Source: Allorhodoferax sp032337135 (GTDB lineage Bacteria > Pseudomonadota > Gammaproteobacteria > Burkholderiales > Burkholderiaceae_C). From it: DNA of 64,000 nucleotides. The stretch lies in contig NZ_JAVXZZ010000005.1 of the NCBI RefSeq assembly GCF_032337135.1, forward strand, positions 1-64,000. Reading direction: 5' to 3'. The notes beneath the pieces were generated by a model. The model had not been told where the DNA came from and ran no database searches. It saw nothing but the letters and a program-made list of their open reading frames with translations. This document shows positions 49,644 through 58,041 of the stretch, in pieces (within the stretch, counting starts at the first letter, position 1; every line of letters begins with the position of its first letter). The position numbers and the translations under genes were made by a program.

Positions 49644-49931
49644 ATGACCAACAACCAAACACCCCCTGATCAGGGGGCCACGCCTGCAGCGCAAGTGCAG
49701 TCATACCTCCTGCGTGACCATATGGGAAACATCGGGGGCAAGCTGCATTTCTACGCGAGCAACTACATGCACGAAATGCTCACCTACGCCATCGATGCCT
49801 ACGGGTTCCTGATTGGCCGCAATGAGCGTTTGTCGCCTGCACAGTTCATCGAACGCATCCGTCGTACCTACGACTGCGAAGGTGAGCCGCGCAACAAGGC
49901 GGTCGTGGATGCGCTTGCCCAGCTGGTGTGA
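49644..49931 (+). CDS. Hypothetical protein, 95 aa
   Basis: ATG at 49644. Contains NYMHEMLTYAIDAYGFLIGR and a basic C-terminal helix. Stop followed after 2 nt by the next ATG. Unknown. Confidence 0.7.
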   Translation: MTNNQTPPDQGATPAAQVQSYLLRDHMGNIGGKLHFYASNYMHEMLTYAIDAYGFLIGRNERLSPAQFIERIRRTYDCEGEPRNKAVVDALAQLV

Positions 49932-49933
49932 CC

Positions 49934-50179
49934 ATGACTCGGGAAGACACCGTACCACGGACCGAGCAGGCCCCGGCCCGCTGGGTTGATGCCAAGGATG
50001 TTCGCGCTGGCGACACGCTTTGGTTCGGAAATCCGCGCCATACGGTACTCGTTGAACGTGTCACTCAGGCACGCAGCAACGGTGACATCGGATTGCACGG
50101 CAACAACGACACCTGGTCGGGCTTCTACAAGCCCGACAACCGCGTGCGTATCGCGGTGACGCCAACCCAAACGGGCTGA
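49934..50179 (+). CDS. Hypothetical protein, 81 aa
   Basis: ATG 49934 directly after the previous stop. Beta-rich: DVRAGDTLWFGNPRHTVLVE. Unknown; SH3-like in rhythm. Confidence 0.68.
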   Translation: MTREDTVPRTEQAPARWVDAKDVRAGDTLWFGNPRHTVLVERVTQARSNGDIGLHGNNDTWSGFYKPDNRVRIAVTPTQTG

Positions 50180-50181
50180 CC

Positions 50182-50667
50182 ATGCCAGAACGCAACCTGT
50201 ACCAGGCCATGATGCATGGCGGCTGGGCGCGACTGGATGCTCGAACGCATCCGCGCGCCTACCAAGATGCTGCAGGCACGCGCTACGGGACACTGGAGAA
50301 AGACGGCGTGCGTATCGCACTGTCACTGAACCGGTGTCTCGGTATCGAGCGTGGTGTCGTTATGGTCTACCAGAGCGACCAGGAGCCACCCGAAGCTGTC
50401 CTGATGGCACTGATAGTCGATCCTGAACGCCGCAAGGCGGGCAGGGCGACGGCGGCGCTGCAGGAACTGATAGCGGCGGCGGATACCTGCCAAACCACGC
50501 TCTACCTCGAACCTGTACCGATTGAAGACAGGCCCCTTCCCGCACTCGCGCTGGAAGGGCTTTATCGGAAATTCGGATTCACAACACTGGGAGACAGCTG
50601 CAGCGTCATGATACGGGCCGCAGTTTTCCAAACATCCTCAAACAGCAATGAACACATCTATCAATGA
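50182..50667 (+). CDS. GNAT-type N-acetyltransferase
   Basis: 161 residues. ALIVDPERRKAGRATAALQE is the acetyl-CoA binding motif A (V-x-P-x-x-R-x-x-G-x-A), followed by LEGLYRKFGF, the motif-B tyrosine region. Substrate not predictable. ATG 2 nt after the previous stop; its end overlaps the next gene by 20 nt. Confidence 0.82.
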   Translation: MPERNLYQAMMHGGWARLDARTHPRAYQDAAGTRYGTLEKDGVRIALSLNRCLGIERGVVMVYQSDQEPPEAVLMALIVDPERRKAGRATAALQELIAAADTCQTTLYLEPVPIEDRPLPALALEGLYRKFGFTTLGDSCSVMIRAAVFQTSSNSNEHIYQ

Positions 50668-50998
50668 CACCATCTTGGTATGCGAAGAAGCGGGGCAAGC
50701 AGTTGTCCGCTTTTGCACGGCGCAAGAAGCCAAGCAAACCGCCGAACACGCCATGAGCACAGGCGCTGCCCCAGTGACCTACATCACGATTGACGGGGTT
50801 AAGGCGGAATTGCTGGTCACAGTGACAAACCTGGGCGAGCGCGTGCAATCGGCCAAGCAGTATTTGCAAGAGCACATTCGGTTGCGCGAGGTACTGGACA
50901 AGCACGGTATCCCGAACGACCCGGCGTTGCGCAGCAAGATCCACGTGGCCTTCAGGGACTACACCAGGGACTCGCTGCGCCAGGCCTTGGCCCGGTAG
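50648..50998 (+). CDS. Hypothetical protein, 116 aa
   Basis: ATG within the end of the GNAT gene. Alpha/beta N-terminus and a charged helical C-terminus. Unknown. Confidence 0.68.
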   Translation: MNTSINDTILVCEEAGQAVVRFCTAQEAKQTAEHAMSTGAAPVTYITIDGVKAELLVTVTNLGERVQSAKQYLQEHIRLREVLDKHGIPNDPALRSKIHVAFRDYTRDSLRQALAR

Positions 50999-51013
50999 CG
51001 CATCGAGCCATTT

Positions 51014-51049
51014 TCAACCCCATGGGGATGCTGTCCCCTGGGGCTGGCA
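51014..51049 (+). promoter_or_regulatory. Bipartite hairpin element before the methyltransferase
   Basis: CAACCCC-AT-GGGGA, loop TGCTG, TCCCC-T-GGGG: outer CCCC/GGGG, inner GGGGA/TCCCC. One of the cleanest copies. Confidence 0.85.
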
Positions 51050-51071
51050 TCTCCATCCATCGGAGATTCCC

Positions 51072-52496
51072 ATGAAAAAATACCTTGTCCGATCCATCGG
51101 CGAGAACAAGGGCAAGCCTCGCATCTTTCTGGATTCACTGCTGCTGTCCGTCGCTGGGTTTCTACCCGGCAAGACCTACAACCGCACAGTGAGCCAGGAA
51201 GGTCAGCGAATCACCCTCACGGTGTGCCCCAACGGCACCCACGTGGTGTGCCGCAAGGAAAAGGCCGGGACGGAGATTCCCGTCATCGACATCAACAGCG
51301 CCAAGGCGCTGGCCCCATTCGAGGGAATGCAGGCTGTACGCGTGGTGGTGATGGACAACCAGATCCTGATCCTTGCGCTGGCAAGCGAGGTCAACCGCAA
51401 GGAGCGCCTGCAGCGCCTGCAGAAGAACCTGGATGCAGGCACCGTGACCACCGCTGGCATCAGCTTCGGTGGTGGTGTGCTGGACCACGCAGCGCATGCG
51501 GGTCTGCACGACGCCGGAATCCACGCCAATCTTGCCTTTGCCAACGAGATCGATGCGGACTTGCTGGAGCATGCCAGCACCCACAACGACATCTGGCGCA
51601 AGGACACCATCGGGCTGGCCGCCCCCATGCAGGAGCTGGTGCAGGATGCTGCTGCCATGCAGAGACTTCCACAAGTCGATGTGTTGTGCGCAGGCATTCC
51701 CTGCTCAGGAGCGTCCCGCGCCGGCAAGGCCAAGCGGGGGCTGGACATGATGGAAGCCCACCCGCAAGTGGGTCACCTCGTGGCCAGTGCCTTGATGGTC
51801 ATCAATCGCATTCAACCAGCGGTGGTGGTCATCGAAAACGTCGAGCTCTACAGCGACAGCGCATCCGCCCATATCCTGCGCAACCATTTGCGCGATAGCG
51901 GCTACGTGGTGCGGGAAACTGTCCTTGATGCCTCGGAATTCGGTAGCCTGGAGGCGCGTGTCCGCTGGTTCATGGTCGCAGCCAGTGCCGGTATCGACAT
52001 CGATCTGCAGGATCTCGCACCGAAACTCAAACCGGTGCGAACGATGGCCGAAATTCTGGACCCCATCGGGCCGGATGCACACGACTGGCGCACCTTTGAC
52101 TACCTCAAAGCCAAGGAGGTGCGTGACGCCGCCAAAGGCAATGTCTTTGCCATGCAGACGGTTTCGCAGGACAGCACGTCCTGCGGGACACTGCGCAAGG
52201 GCTATGCCAAAGGCGGCAGCACGGACCCGTTGTTGAAGCACCCAACCGATCCCGATCTGCTGCGGCAGTTCACGGTAGCGGAGCATGCACGCATCAAGGA
52301 TGTCCCAGAGCAGCTGGTCGCCGATCTGAGCAAGGTCGATGGCCATGCATTGTTGGGGCAGGGTGTTGCCTACAAGCCGGTGCGGGCGCTTTTTCGACGC
52401 ATCGGCGAGGGCATCACGAACTGGCATCGTCAGCTCGCTGCGCAGACATCCACCCAGCGCACGCTGGGCTATGACTTGCAGCTTGCTACGGGCTAG
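51072..52496 (+). CDS. C5-cytosine DNA methyltransferase
   Basis: 474 residues. The first 120 form an extra N-terminal part. Then motif I ISFGGGVLDHA (130-140), the NEID acidic end of motif II (158-161), motif IV GIPCSGAS with the catalytic Cys (PCS instead of the common PCQ), motif VI VVIENVE (ENV at 255-257) and motif VIII SLEARVRWFMVAA. No restriction endonuclease is adjacent, so it is an orphan methylase, suited to hide the element from host restriction. Recognition site unknown. ATG after CGGAGATTCCC. Confidence 0.88.
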   Translation: MKKYLVRSIGENKGKPRIFLDSLLLSVAGFLPGKTYNRTVSQEGQRITLTVCPNGTHVVCRKEKAGTEIPVIDINSAKALAPFEGMQAVRVVVMDNQILILALASEVNRKERLQRLQKNLDAGTVTTAGISFGGGVLDHAAHAGLHDAGIHANLAFANEIDADLLEHASTHNDIWRKDTIGLAAPMQELVQDAAAMQRLPQVDVLCAGIPCSGASRAGKAKRGLDMMEAHPQVGHLVASALMVINRIQPAVVVIENVELYSDSASAHILRNHLRDSGYVVRETVLDASEFGSLEARVRWFMVAASAGIDIDLQDLAPKLKPVRTMAEILDPIGPDAHDWRTFDYLKAKEVRDAAKGNVFAMQTVSQDSTSCGTLRKGYAKGGSTDPLLKHPTDPDLLRQFTVAEHARIKDVPEQLVADLSKVDGHALLGQGVAYKPVRALFRRIGEGITNWHRQLAAQTSTQRTLGYDLQLATG

Positions 52497-52520
52497 AGGC
52501 TCAACAGGCCAACCACTACA

Positions 52521-52564
52521 AACCACCCGCTTAGCCTTTGGGCGATGCAGGGTGGTTTTTTTTT
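52521..52564 (+). terminator. Rho-independent terminator
   Basis: Stem AACCACCC / GGGTGGTT with a 21-nt loop and nine Ts. Confidence 0.88.
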
Positions 52565-52573
52565 GCCTGCGTG

Positions 52574-53158
52574 CTACTGTGGCTCGGGATTCTGGGCTTC
52601 GTACAGCGCGATCTGACGAACGGCTTCGGCCTGGGTGATGCCCGATGCATACACCACCGGTTCCTCGTCAGGGCGGTTGCTCAGCTGGATCAGGTCGAAC
52701 AGCCCATCGCGGCGCATCCTCGGTACTGGCCGCGCCATGATGGCAATCCATGCACTGAGCTTGCGCCGGGCCAGCGCGCGGGCATCGTCGAGGGTGTCGG
52801 CAACACCGTAGCCGGTCGAGCGATCCCACGCGCCGCCGTCCAGACAGCGCACGTCGTACTTGCCGTCATCCCGACTGAGGATAAATGGCCGACGCCAGAA
52901 CCTATCCAGTTCGGCCTTCGAGCGTTCCTCATTGGGGCGGTTGTCGAAGTTGGGCGGCAATACGGGGTCCAGCGGGATCTCATCGCCCTCGGCCGCATTG
53001 CGCTCACCATTGGCAAGCGCGATCGCGCGCCAGTCCTGATACCCCTCTTGCACGGCGAGTGCGTCCAGCGCCTGCATGTATGTGGTGGTGGGGGATACCG
53101 CTTGCTTGGCTTCCCGCTTGATGCGGTTGAGTAGGCTGTCGGTAGCGGGTTTTCGCAT
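52574..53158 (-). CDS. Hypothetical protein, 194 aa
   Basis: Minus-strand gene with ATG at 53158 after CAAGGAGATCGATGCC (strong ribosome site). N-terminus RKPATDSLLNRIKREAKQ is basic and helical. YMQALDALAVQEGYQDWRAI resembles segments in plasmid proteins of unknown function. No clear domain. It has no backbone leader of its own. Confidence 0.75.
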   Translation of the reverse strand: MRKPATDSLLNRIKREAKQAVSPTTTYMQALDALAVQEGYQDWRAIALANGERNAAEGDEIPLDPVLPPNFDNRPNEERSKAELDRFWRRPFILSRDDGKYDVRCLDGGAWDRSTGYGVADTLDDARALARRKLSAWIAIMARPVPRMRRDGLFDLIQLSNRPDEEPVVYASGITQAEAVRQIALYEAQNPEPQ

Positions 53159-53339
53159 GGCATCGATCTCCTTGGCCAGGAATGCGCCCGCTACATCCTC
53201 GCCGTGGAGATGATGAAGAAATTGTGGCTATCGCGTCGCAACACGTTTGCCTCGCGGGCGGCTGGCACTAGCGAGGTGCCGAGGCGACATTGTGCAACAC
53301 CTGCACGGCATTTCGCTGGATACCAAGCCACCGTTGGGG
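53159..53339. other. Divergent intergenic region, no gene seen
   Basis: Lies between the minus-strand 194-aa gene and leader L9. Short frames only, without ribosome sites; presumably the promoter region of the minus gene. Confidence 0.4.
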
Positions 53340-53384
53340 GATAATGTGCGTTCTTTCCGCTGCTACCCGCAGCGTCACTCATAC
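53340..53384 (+). promoter_or_regulatory. Promoter and 5-prime leader, copy L9
   Basis: -10 GATAAT (53340-53345), -35 weak, then TGCGTTCTTTC, hairpin CGCTGC-TACCC-GCAGCG and CACTCATAC. The 165 nt between it and the gene at 53550 show no gene. Confidence 0.7.
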
Positions 53385-53549
53385 AAAGCCGAAATTGCCG
53401 CACCGGCAGCTTCCCTGGGACTTTTCCAAACCTCCCAGATTTGCACGCCCGGAATGTGACCCAACCAGGTCATAGCTTCCAGAGCGACGTTCCCCAGCTG
53501 AGTTTTCCGCAGCACTGCTTGTGCGACGACTCTTTCCACTCCTTGACCC

Positions 53550-53876
53550 ATGAAAAAACACATTGCCATGCTCGTGCTGGCTCTGTCGTGCTGCTTTGCT
53601 GCAGCACAGGAGCCCGAATACAAACCGTACTTCGTCTCAGCCATCCTGAGGCTCACCGGCTCAGAAAACACCCTGCGCATCGTGCAGGGGATGGTGGTTG
53701 CGTCGGACACTGCCAATGCCCAGATCGTGTTCACCGTCATGGCCACCAAGCAGTTCCCGCAATACATCGTGATTGATGTGCTGCCCAGCACGTTCGAGCA
53801 GCTGTTCAAGACCCTCAGTCCTGAGCAGAAGTCGCTTGTTACCCCGCCTGCCAAAGATGGAGGCAAGCCCTCTTGA
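53550..53876 (+). CDS. Secreted protein, 108 aa
   Basis: Signal peptide (MKKHIAMLVLALSCCFAAAQ, cleavage near residue 19). Mature part beta-rich. Unknown. Stop directly before the bipartite hairpin at 53900. Confidence 0.75.
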   Translation: MKKHIAMLVLALSCCFAAAQEPEYKPYFVSAILRLTGSENTLRIVQGMVVASDTANAQIVFTVMATKQFPQYIVIDVLPSTFEQLFKTLSPEQKSLVTPPAKDGGKPS

Positions 53877-53899
53877 GTAGCGACCTTCTTTGGGACGCT

Positions 53900-53943
53900 T
53901 CAACCACCAACCCGGACGGGCCCAGCCCTCCGGGGCTGGGTCT
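53900..53943 (+). promoter_or_regulatory. Bipartite hairpin element, variant
   Basis: TTCAACCACCAACCCGGACGG, then GCCCAGCCCTCCGGGGCTGGG; main stem CCCAGCCC / GGGGCTGGG. Outer pairing less clear. Confidence 0.55.
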
Positions 53944-53965
53944 GTTCATCAATCGAAAGAACACC

Positions 53966-54484
53966 ATGAACAGTACCACTGTCGAAACCTCTGAAGACGT
54001 GTGCGCGAACATCGTTCGGTCGGCCTTGCAGCACTATGGCTGGGCCCCGTGCGATGGCGTAGCTATTGCCAGCAAGACGTTTGCGACGGCCGTGGGCCCC
54101 AAAGTGGCCTTGGCCTATCTGCAGAACTACGGCAAGGACACCCAGAACTACCATCTGGCCGGCGACTACCAAAGCGAAGGCAGCAACATCCTGGAAGCGC
54201 AGTTCGTCTTGCTGCCAAAGACCGCGAGCGAAAGCACGCTGAAGGATCTGGCCAAGCAGTTTGCAACCAACGTCGCCAAGACCGTCGCCGCGTCTTACGC
54301 GGGGCGTTTGCTTCATCCGTCCCTCAAACCAGGAAAATTCGGTACCGGCCCCAACGGTCTGCCAGCCATCGAATGGTGGCGCTACGGCGAAGCTGCGGTA
54401 GGGGAACCTTCCGTGGTCACCGTCGTGCGCGAGTACCCCACTGATTCAGAACGACTGCAAGCGCTGGAAGGTACTGCCTTCTGA
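53966..54484 (+). CDS. Hypothetical protein, 172 aa
   Basis: ATG after AATCGAAAGAACACC. Mixed alpha/beta; no signal. Unknown. Terminator follows. Confidence 0.75.
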   Translation: MNSTTVETSEDVCANIVRSALQHYGWAPCDGVAIASKTFATAVGPKVALAYLQNYGKDTQNYHLAGDYQSEGSNILEAQFVLLPKTASESTLKDLAKQFATNVAKTVAASYAGRLLHPSLKPGKFGTGPNGLPAIEWWRYGEAAVGEPSVVTVVREYPTDSERLQALEGTAF

Positions 54485-54496
54485 AGTCGCTCATCC

Positions 54497-54532
54497 AAAA
54501 AAGCCACCCGATTGAAACCGGGTGGCTTTTTT
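54497..54532 (+). terminator. Rho-independent terminator
   Basis: Stem AAAAAAGCCACCC / GGGTGGCTTTTTT with a short loop. Confidence 0.92.
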
Positions 54533-54666
54533 GCTTTGTACGCGCTGAATCGATGGCATCAAGCGTTGTTTGCCTATTTTGTAGGCATCGCCACCAAAAC
54601 GTTGTGTGACATAGGGTTTGCGCTATTTGCAGCCTAGTTATCCCCACCGACAGTGGATATCTTCGC

Positions 54667-54708
54667 TAGAATTTGTGCGCTTTCCATCCCTTCGCGGGAC
54701 ACTCATAT
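54667..54708 (+). promoter_or_regulatory. Promoter and 5-prime leader, copy L10
   Basis: -10 TAGAAT (54667-54672), no clear -35, then GCGCTTTCC, a single hairpin TCCC-TTCGC-GGGA and CACTCATAT. Confidence 0.7.
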
Positions 54709-54710
54709 CT

Positions 54711-54742
54711 TTCAACCCTTCGGGACCAGTTCCCGGTGGGAC
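54711..54742 (+). promoter_or_regulatory. Bipartite hairpin element
   Basis: TCAACCC-TTC-GGGA, loop CCAGT, TCCC-GGT-GGG: inner GGGA/TCCC and outer CCC/GGG, directly after L10. Confidence 0.8.
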
Positions 54743-54768
54743 AAGGTTCCGTTTTTTGTGGAGCCTTT

Positions 54769-55629
54769 ATGGAAACCATTCTCACAATTCTCGAAGCCAG
54801 CACCATGGTGCTTGGTTTCATGGCTGTGCCGGTAGTCGTCATGTTCCTGCTCGACTTGGGCGGGTGGCGTGACTTCTTCACTGGCGCGTCATTCAAAGCC
54901 AGTTCCTACATGATGGGGATTTCGCTCAAAGCACTGCGTGCCACAGGGCCCATTGCTTTGGTGGTTTCCACCATGATTGAGCAGGGAACCAAGCTCAACC
55001 AGATCCGCGCGCTGAACTGGCATTACCGACCCATCGAAGTCACCTGGTGGCTGGACGCGTTCGGGTTCATGGTGCTGGGTCTGGCCGCTTGTGCCTACGT
55101 CGTCATCCGTCGGCGTACACCGTGTCTGAAAGTGGGCAATATGGCTGTTGAATTTCATCGCGCCGATGCCTCTAAGGTGGAGGTGCATGTCAAACGCAAA
55201 AGCTGGTGGTCTTTTCATGCTCTCGGGCAGATGGCACCAGCCAATGCCGTGAACTTGTTGCCGCAGCAACTATGGAAACATCAGCTTGCACCAGCGTTGG
55301 GCGCCGCACTGCATCCGACCACTTTGTTCGACTTGCAGAATCTCGGGATCAAGCGCATTGAGATCTATTCGCCGCTCCTGAATTCACCTCGATACAAGGA
55401 TCTCCAAAAGCACTTGGGGATCGTTGTAAACGGGTTCGGGGTCAGCTATGAGACATTCCGGCTTGCCCTCACGGAGTCCGTGATTCTGCTCGTTGTGTGG
55501 CCGTTGACGCGGTTTGCCTGGTTGCAAGAACACGTTCGCTGGATCAAGGACCAGTCCTTGCTTGTGGATCGGGTCAGCTTCGCCAAAGGGATTCGTCCCC
55601 AATGCAACGGGCTCGTCGTCAGACTCTGA
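54769..55629 (+). CDS. Membrane protein, 286 aa
   Basis: ATG after GTGGAGCC. Hydrophobic segments at about 12-32, 58-70, 92-113 and 226-243. The large loop between the third and fourth is soluble. Unknown. Confidence 0.75.
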   Translation: METILTILEASTMVLGFMAVPVVVMFLLDLGGWRDFFTGASFKASSYMMGISLKALRATGPIALVVSTMIEQGTKLNQIRALNWHYRPIEVTWWLDAFGFMVLGLAACAYVVIRRRTPCLKVGNMAVEFHRADASKVEVHVKRKSWWSFHALGQMAPANAVNLLPQQLWKHQLAPALGAALHPTTLFDLQNLGIKRIEIYSPLLNSPRYKDLQKHLGIVVNGFGVSYETFRLALTESVILLVVWPLTRFAWLQEHVRWIKDQSLLVDRVSFAKGIRPQCNGLVVRL

Positions 55630-55823
55630 CGCCACTGGATTTCTGGTGACGCATCTGGTAAATTTGAGTTTCTTTCAGCGACTTCTGTCGCCCGCTCTCA
55701 CGCAGAGCAACTCATACTTTCCCTAGGCCATAGGTTTCTATTGCCTGTCACATGCAGCCGGTTCCCCGACTGCTTCCCCTGACCACGCCTGTTCGATTCA
55801 CTTCGAGCTGCCGCATGGTTTCT

Positions 55824-55858
55824 TCAACCCGGATGGGCATCACGTGCCCACCGGGCAT
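55824..55858 (+). promoter_or_regulatory. Bipartite hairpin element
   Basis: CAACCCG-GAT-GGGCA, loop TCACG, TGCCC-AC-CGGG: outer CCCG/CGGG, inner GGGCA/TGCCC. Clean copy. Confidence 0.85.
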
Positions 55859-55888
55859 TGGTGTCTTTCCATTTTTTTGGACTACACC

Positions 55889-56227
55889 ATGACCACAGTC
55901 ATCGAAATCGGTACCGTGCCGAGCAACGAAATGTCCCCAACCGGGGACATTCAGGCAGCGATCGTTGCTGGCGTATTCATGCGCCAGCTCAATCGCCAAG
56001 TTCCCCTGCAAGGCGGGATGCGCTACGTGGTCATGCAACGCATGGCCAAGAAACCCTGGCTCTCGGTGGTGTTGACGTCCAACGTCAACTCCTGGGAGTC
56101 CGCTGACATCACTATGGAAAAAGCTTCTGCTGCTTCCATGGTCGAGAAATGGGACGAAGAAGCGCTGCTGGAACTCCAACAGCACGGATTCGCCCCAAGC
56201 CCCGCTCAGACTGCAATCGCAGCCTGA
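55889..56227 (+). CDS. Hypothetical protein, 112 aa
   Basis: ATG after a T-rich stretch without a good ribosome site (TTTGGACTACACC). Soluble. Unknown. Confidence 0.7.
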   Translation: MTTVIEIGTVPSNEMSPTGDIQAAIVAGVFMRQLNRQVPLQGGMRYVVMQRMAKKPWLSVVLTSNVNSWESADITMEKASAASMVEKWDEEALLELQQHGFAPSPAQTAIAA

Positions 56228-56300
56228 TTTCACCCCCCCCCGCCTTCACCCGACTCCCCGGTCGACAAGGCGGTTTTTCACCCTCGAAAGGAACCTCACC

Positions 56301-56804
56301 ATGAAAACCGCAAAGTCTGTCATTTCCAACATCGTTTTGATGGCATTGTTCTGTATCCCGGCGCTCAGCTGGGCGCAGAACATCAGCCTCAACAGCGTGT
56401 TCGACTCTGACAACCGTCAGAGCGGCGTTTATCGCCGTAACGACGCCATGAACGAAGGGCAGATGGAAATCTGCCGAGTCGTCAAGGCCCGGACGGTGCA
56501 GCTCGAAGCCGGTAACACGGCCAAGGCAATCGCAACCGGCGCTGGTGGCATCCTCGGGGGTGCCATTGGCAGTCGCAGTGCCAATGGAATGACACCCGAG
56601 GCAACTTTGGGTGCCATTTTTGGCGCTGTCGTCGCAAACGCTGCCGTCAACAAGATCTCTTCTTCGGAAGGGCAGGAGTTCTTCCTCAACTGCAACGGTC
56701 GTGCAACGACTGTCGTACAGGAGGCTGACGGCACACCGCTGCCCGAACGCGGCACGGAAGTCTTCATCCAACGTGTTGGTGGTCGCTCCCGCGTCGTGAT
56801 CTAA
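56301..56804 (+). CDS. Secreted glycine-zipper protein
   Basis: 167 residues: signal peptide (cleavage near SWAQ), then a glycine-zipper hairpin IATGAGGILGGAIGSRSANG and a second one LGAIFGAVVANAAV. The C-terminal part is beta-rich. Similar in layout to the protein at 9909-10433, but not the same sequence. Outer-membrane association likely. ATG after GAAAGGAACCTCACC. Confidence 0.78.
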   Translation: MKTAKSVISNIVLMALFCIPALSWAQNISLNSVFDSDNRQSGVYRRNDAMNEGQMEICRVVKARTVQLEAGNTAKAIATGAGGILGGAIGSRSANGMTPEATLGAIFGAVVANAAVNKISSSEGQEFFLNCNGRATTVVQEADGTPLPERGTEVFIQRVGGRSRVVI

Positions 56805-56820
56805 CTACTTCATCCACCTC

Positions 56821-56863
56821 TGGCCCGTTACCTCATCGCAAGATGGGGGCGGGCCATTTTTTT
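56821..56863 (+). terminator. Rho-independent terminator
   Basis: Stem TGGCCCG / CGGGCCA with an inner weak stem and seven Ts. Confidence 0.88.
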
Positions 56864-56877
56864 GTCCAAACACACCC

Positions 56878-57090
56878 ATGAAAAACCACATCGCCTACAT
56901 GCTGCTGGTGGCCTTCGCGGTCAGCGCTGCAGCCCAAACCACCACGTACACCGAAGAGGGTGGCGCGGTGATCGTCATCAACCAAACCACTGGAGCCCTG
57001 GTCAGCGAAAGCAATAGCACGCGGACGGCCGCCAGCATTTGCCCACGCAAGCCAGCCGAAGACAACCACCCTGGACATCGCCCTGTGTAG
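56878..57090 (+). CDS. Small secreted protein, 70 aa
   Basis: Signal peptide (YMLLVAFAVSAAAQ), short mature part. ATG just after a terminator, with no ribosome site seen; presence of a gene is supported mainly by the signal peptide. Confidence 0.6.
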   Translation: MKNHIAYMLLVAFAVSAAAQTTTYTEEGGAVIVINQTTGALVSESNSTRTAASICPRKPAEDNHPGHRPV

Positions 57091-57105
57091 ACTCGGCATC
57101 CGATC

Positions 57106-57129
57106 AAACCCGCTATGCGGGTTTTTTTT
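57106..57129 (+). terminator. Rho-independent terminator
   Basis: Stem AAACCCG / CGGGTTT with a short loop and eight Ts. Confidence 0.9.
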
Positions 57130-57145
57130 CGTCTGTACGGTGTTT

Positions 57146-57163
57146 ACTGTATATTCGTACAGT
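57146..57163 (+). promoter_or_regulatory. LexA (SOS) box
   Basis: ACTGTATATTCGTACAGT: CTGT-N8-ACAG, a strong match to the classical SOS box. It lies 10 nt upstream of the ATG at 57174, so LexA would cover the promoter or start region. The gene should be induced by DNA damage. Confidence 0.85.
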
Positions 57164-57173
57164 GCTATTCGAC

Positions 57174-57506
57174 ATGATGCGAGCGAGGCAAGATGGGGTG
57201 GTGGTGCCGCGGCATAACGCCGGCATGCTGCGTGCTGTGCGCGGCACATTCCTGCTGCGCGATGTGCGTGATACGCGGCTCAATCGGCATGTCCGTACCG
57301 CCATGTTCCATTGTCAGGATGGACAGATCCTGCGCCTGAGCGACGCTTGTCTGGTACACGCCAGCGCCGAAATGCTCGTCATCAATGGCTTTGAGCAGGG
57401 CACCAATGCGGGATGCCAGGTCGTTGACTACGCCCAGTCATGGATTTTGATGGAAGTGGAAGGGGAGGGTGCGCAGCCGTCGATGGGGCCTGCTTTCCCG
57501 AGATAG
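57174..57506 (+). CDS. Hypothetical SOS-regulated protein, 110 aa
   Basis: ATG at 57174 or 57177 (no strong ribosome site). Arg-rich N-terminal half (MMRARQDGVVVPRHNAGMLR), then MFHCQDGQILRLSDACLVHA. No domain recognised. The LexA box upstream indicates a DNA-damage or SOS role. The longer frame from 57039 would run through the terminator and the LexA box and is rejected. Confidence 0.7.
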   Translation: MMRARQDGVVVPRHNAGMLRAVRGTFLLRDVRDTRLNRHVRTAMFHCQDGQILRLSDACLVHASAEMLVINGFEQGTNAGCQVVDYAQSWILMEVEGEGAQPSMGPAFPR

Positions 57507-57516
57507 TGTGCGCGGA

Positions 57517-57594
57517 TTTACAGCGATGCCGCGGCTCGGTAGAATCAAGTCTCTTTCAGGCGCAAAGCCTACGGCACCACACGGTGCAACTCAT
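57517..57594 (+). promoter_or_regulatory. Promoter and 5-prime leader, copy L11
   Basis: -35 TTTACA (57517-57522), 17 nt, -10 TAGAAT (57540-57545), then GTCTCTTTC, hairpin AGGC-GCAAA-GCCT, hairpin GCACC-ACAC-GGTGC and AACTCATAC. Confidence 0.82.
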
Positions 57595-57653
57595 ACAGCC
57601 GATTTGCTGGTCCTGCGCCAGCTGCGCATCGACCGACCAACGGTCTTCCCCAT

Positions 57654-57692
57654 AACCTCTGCCCAGGGCGAACAAACGCCCACCGGGCCTGC
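57654..57692 (+). promoter_or_regulatory. Bipartite hairpin element
   Basis: CTCTGCCC-A-GGGCG, loop AACAAA, CGCCC-ACC-GGGC; inner GGGCG/CGCCC, outer GCCC/GGGC. Confidence 0.8.
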
Positions 57693-57729
57693 GTTCATCT
57701 CCTTGGGCCTCACCAGGAGAAAAAATGCT

Positions 57730-58041
57730 GTGAAAGGCAAACAACGACCCCCATGGGTCACTGCTGCAAGGGCAACACTGGAATCTTTGTCTTCACGCGC
57801 GTATCATTGGCGCATGGAGTCCAAGATCATCCGAGCCCAACGCGGTAAACCCGCAACCAAGCACACGACCACCGACGGTGTCGTGGGCTATGTAGCGCCC
57901 GACGTGCCCACTGCGGCACTGGAAGGCCTGCTCGGCAAGCTGCTCGCAAAGGCAGTTGATCTGAAACCACAAGGAAGCTCCAATGACCACGCAACCACAG
58001 CTGGTGCGGGGTGCACTCCTAAAGTGTCTGTTTCCATTTGA
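57730..58041 (+). CDS. Possible antitoxin partner of the PemK-like gene, 103 aa
   Basis: Start uncertain: GTG 57730 overlaps a two-codon ATG-CTG-TGA that has the better ribosome site (CAGGAGA); ATG 57814 is another choice. Basic N-terminal half, then VGYVAPDVPTAALEGLLGKL. It overlaps the PemK-like gene by 59 nt. Order and overlap suggest an antitoxin, but no antitoxin domain is recognised. Confidence 0.5.
   Translation: MKGKQRPPWVTAARATLESLSSRAYHWRMESKIIRAQRGKPATKHTTTDGVVGYVAPDVPTAALEGLLGKLLAKAVDLKPQGSSNDHATTAGAGCTPKVSVSI

Noticed and set aside
57469..57729. N-terminal extension of the 103-residue protein
   Set aside because: It would translate promoter, leader L11 and the bipartite hairpin.
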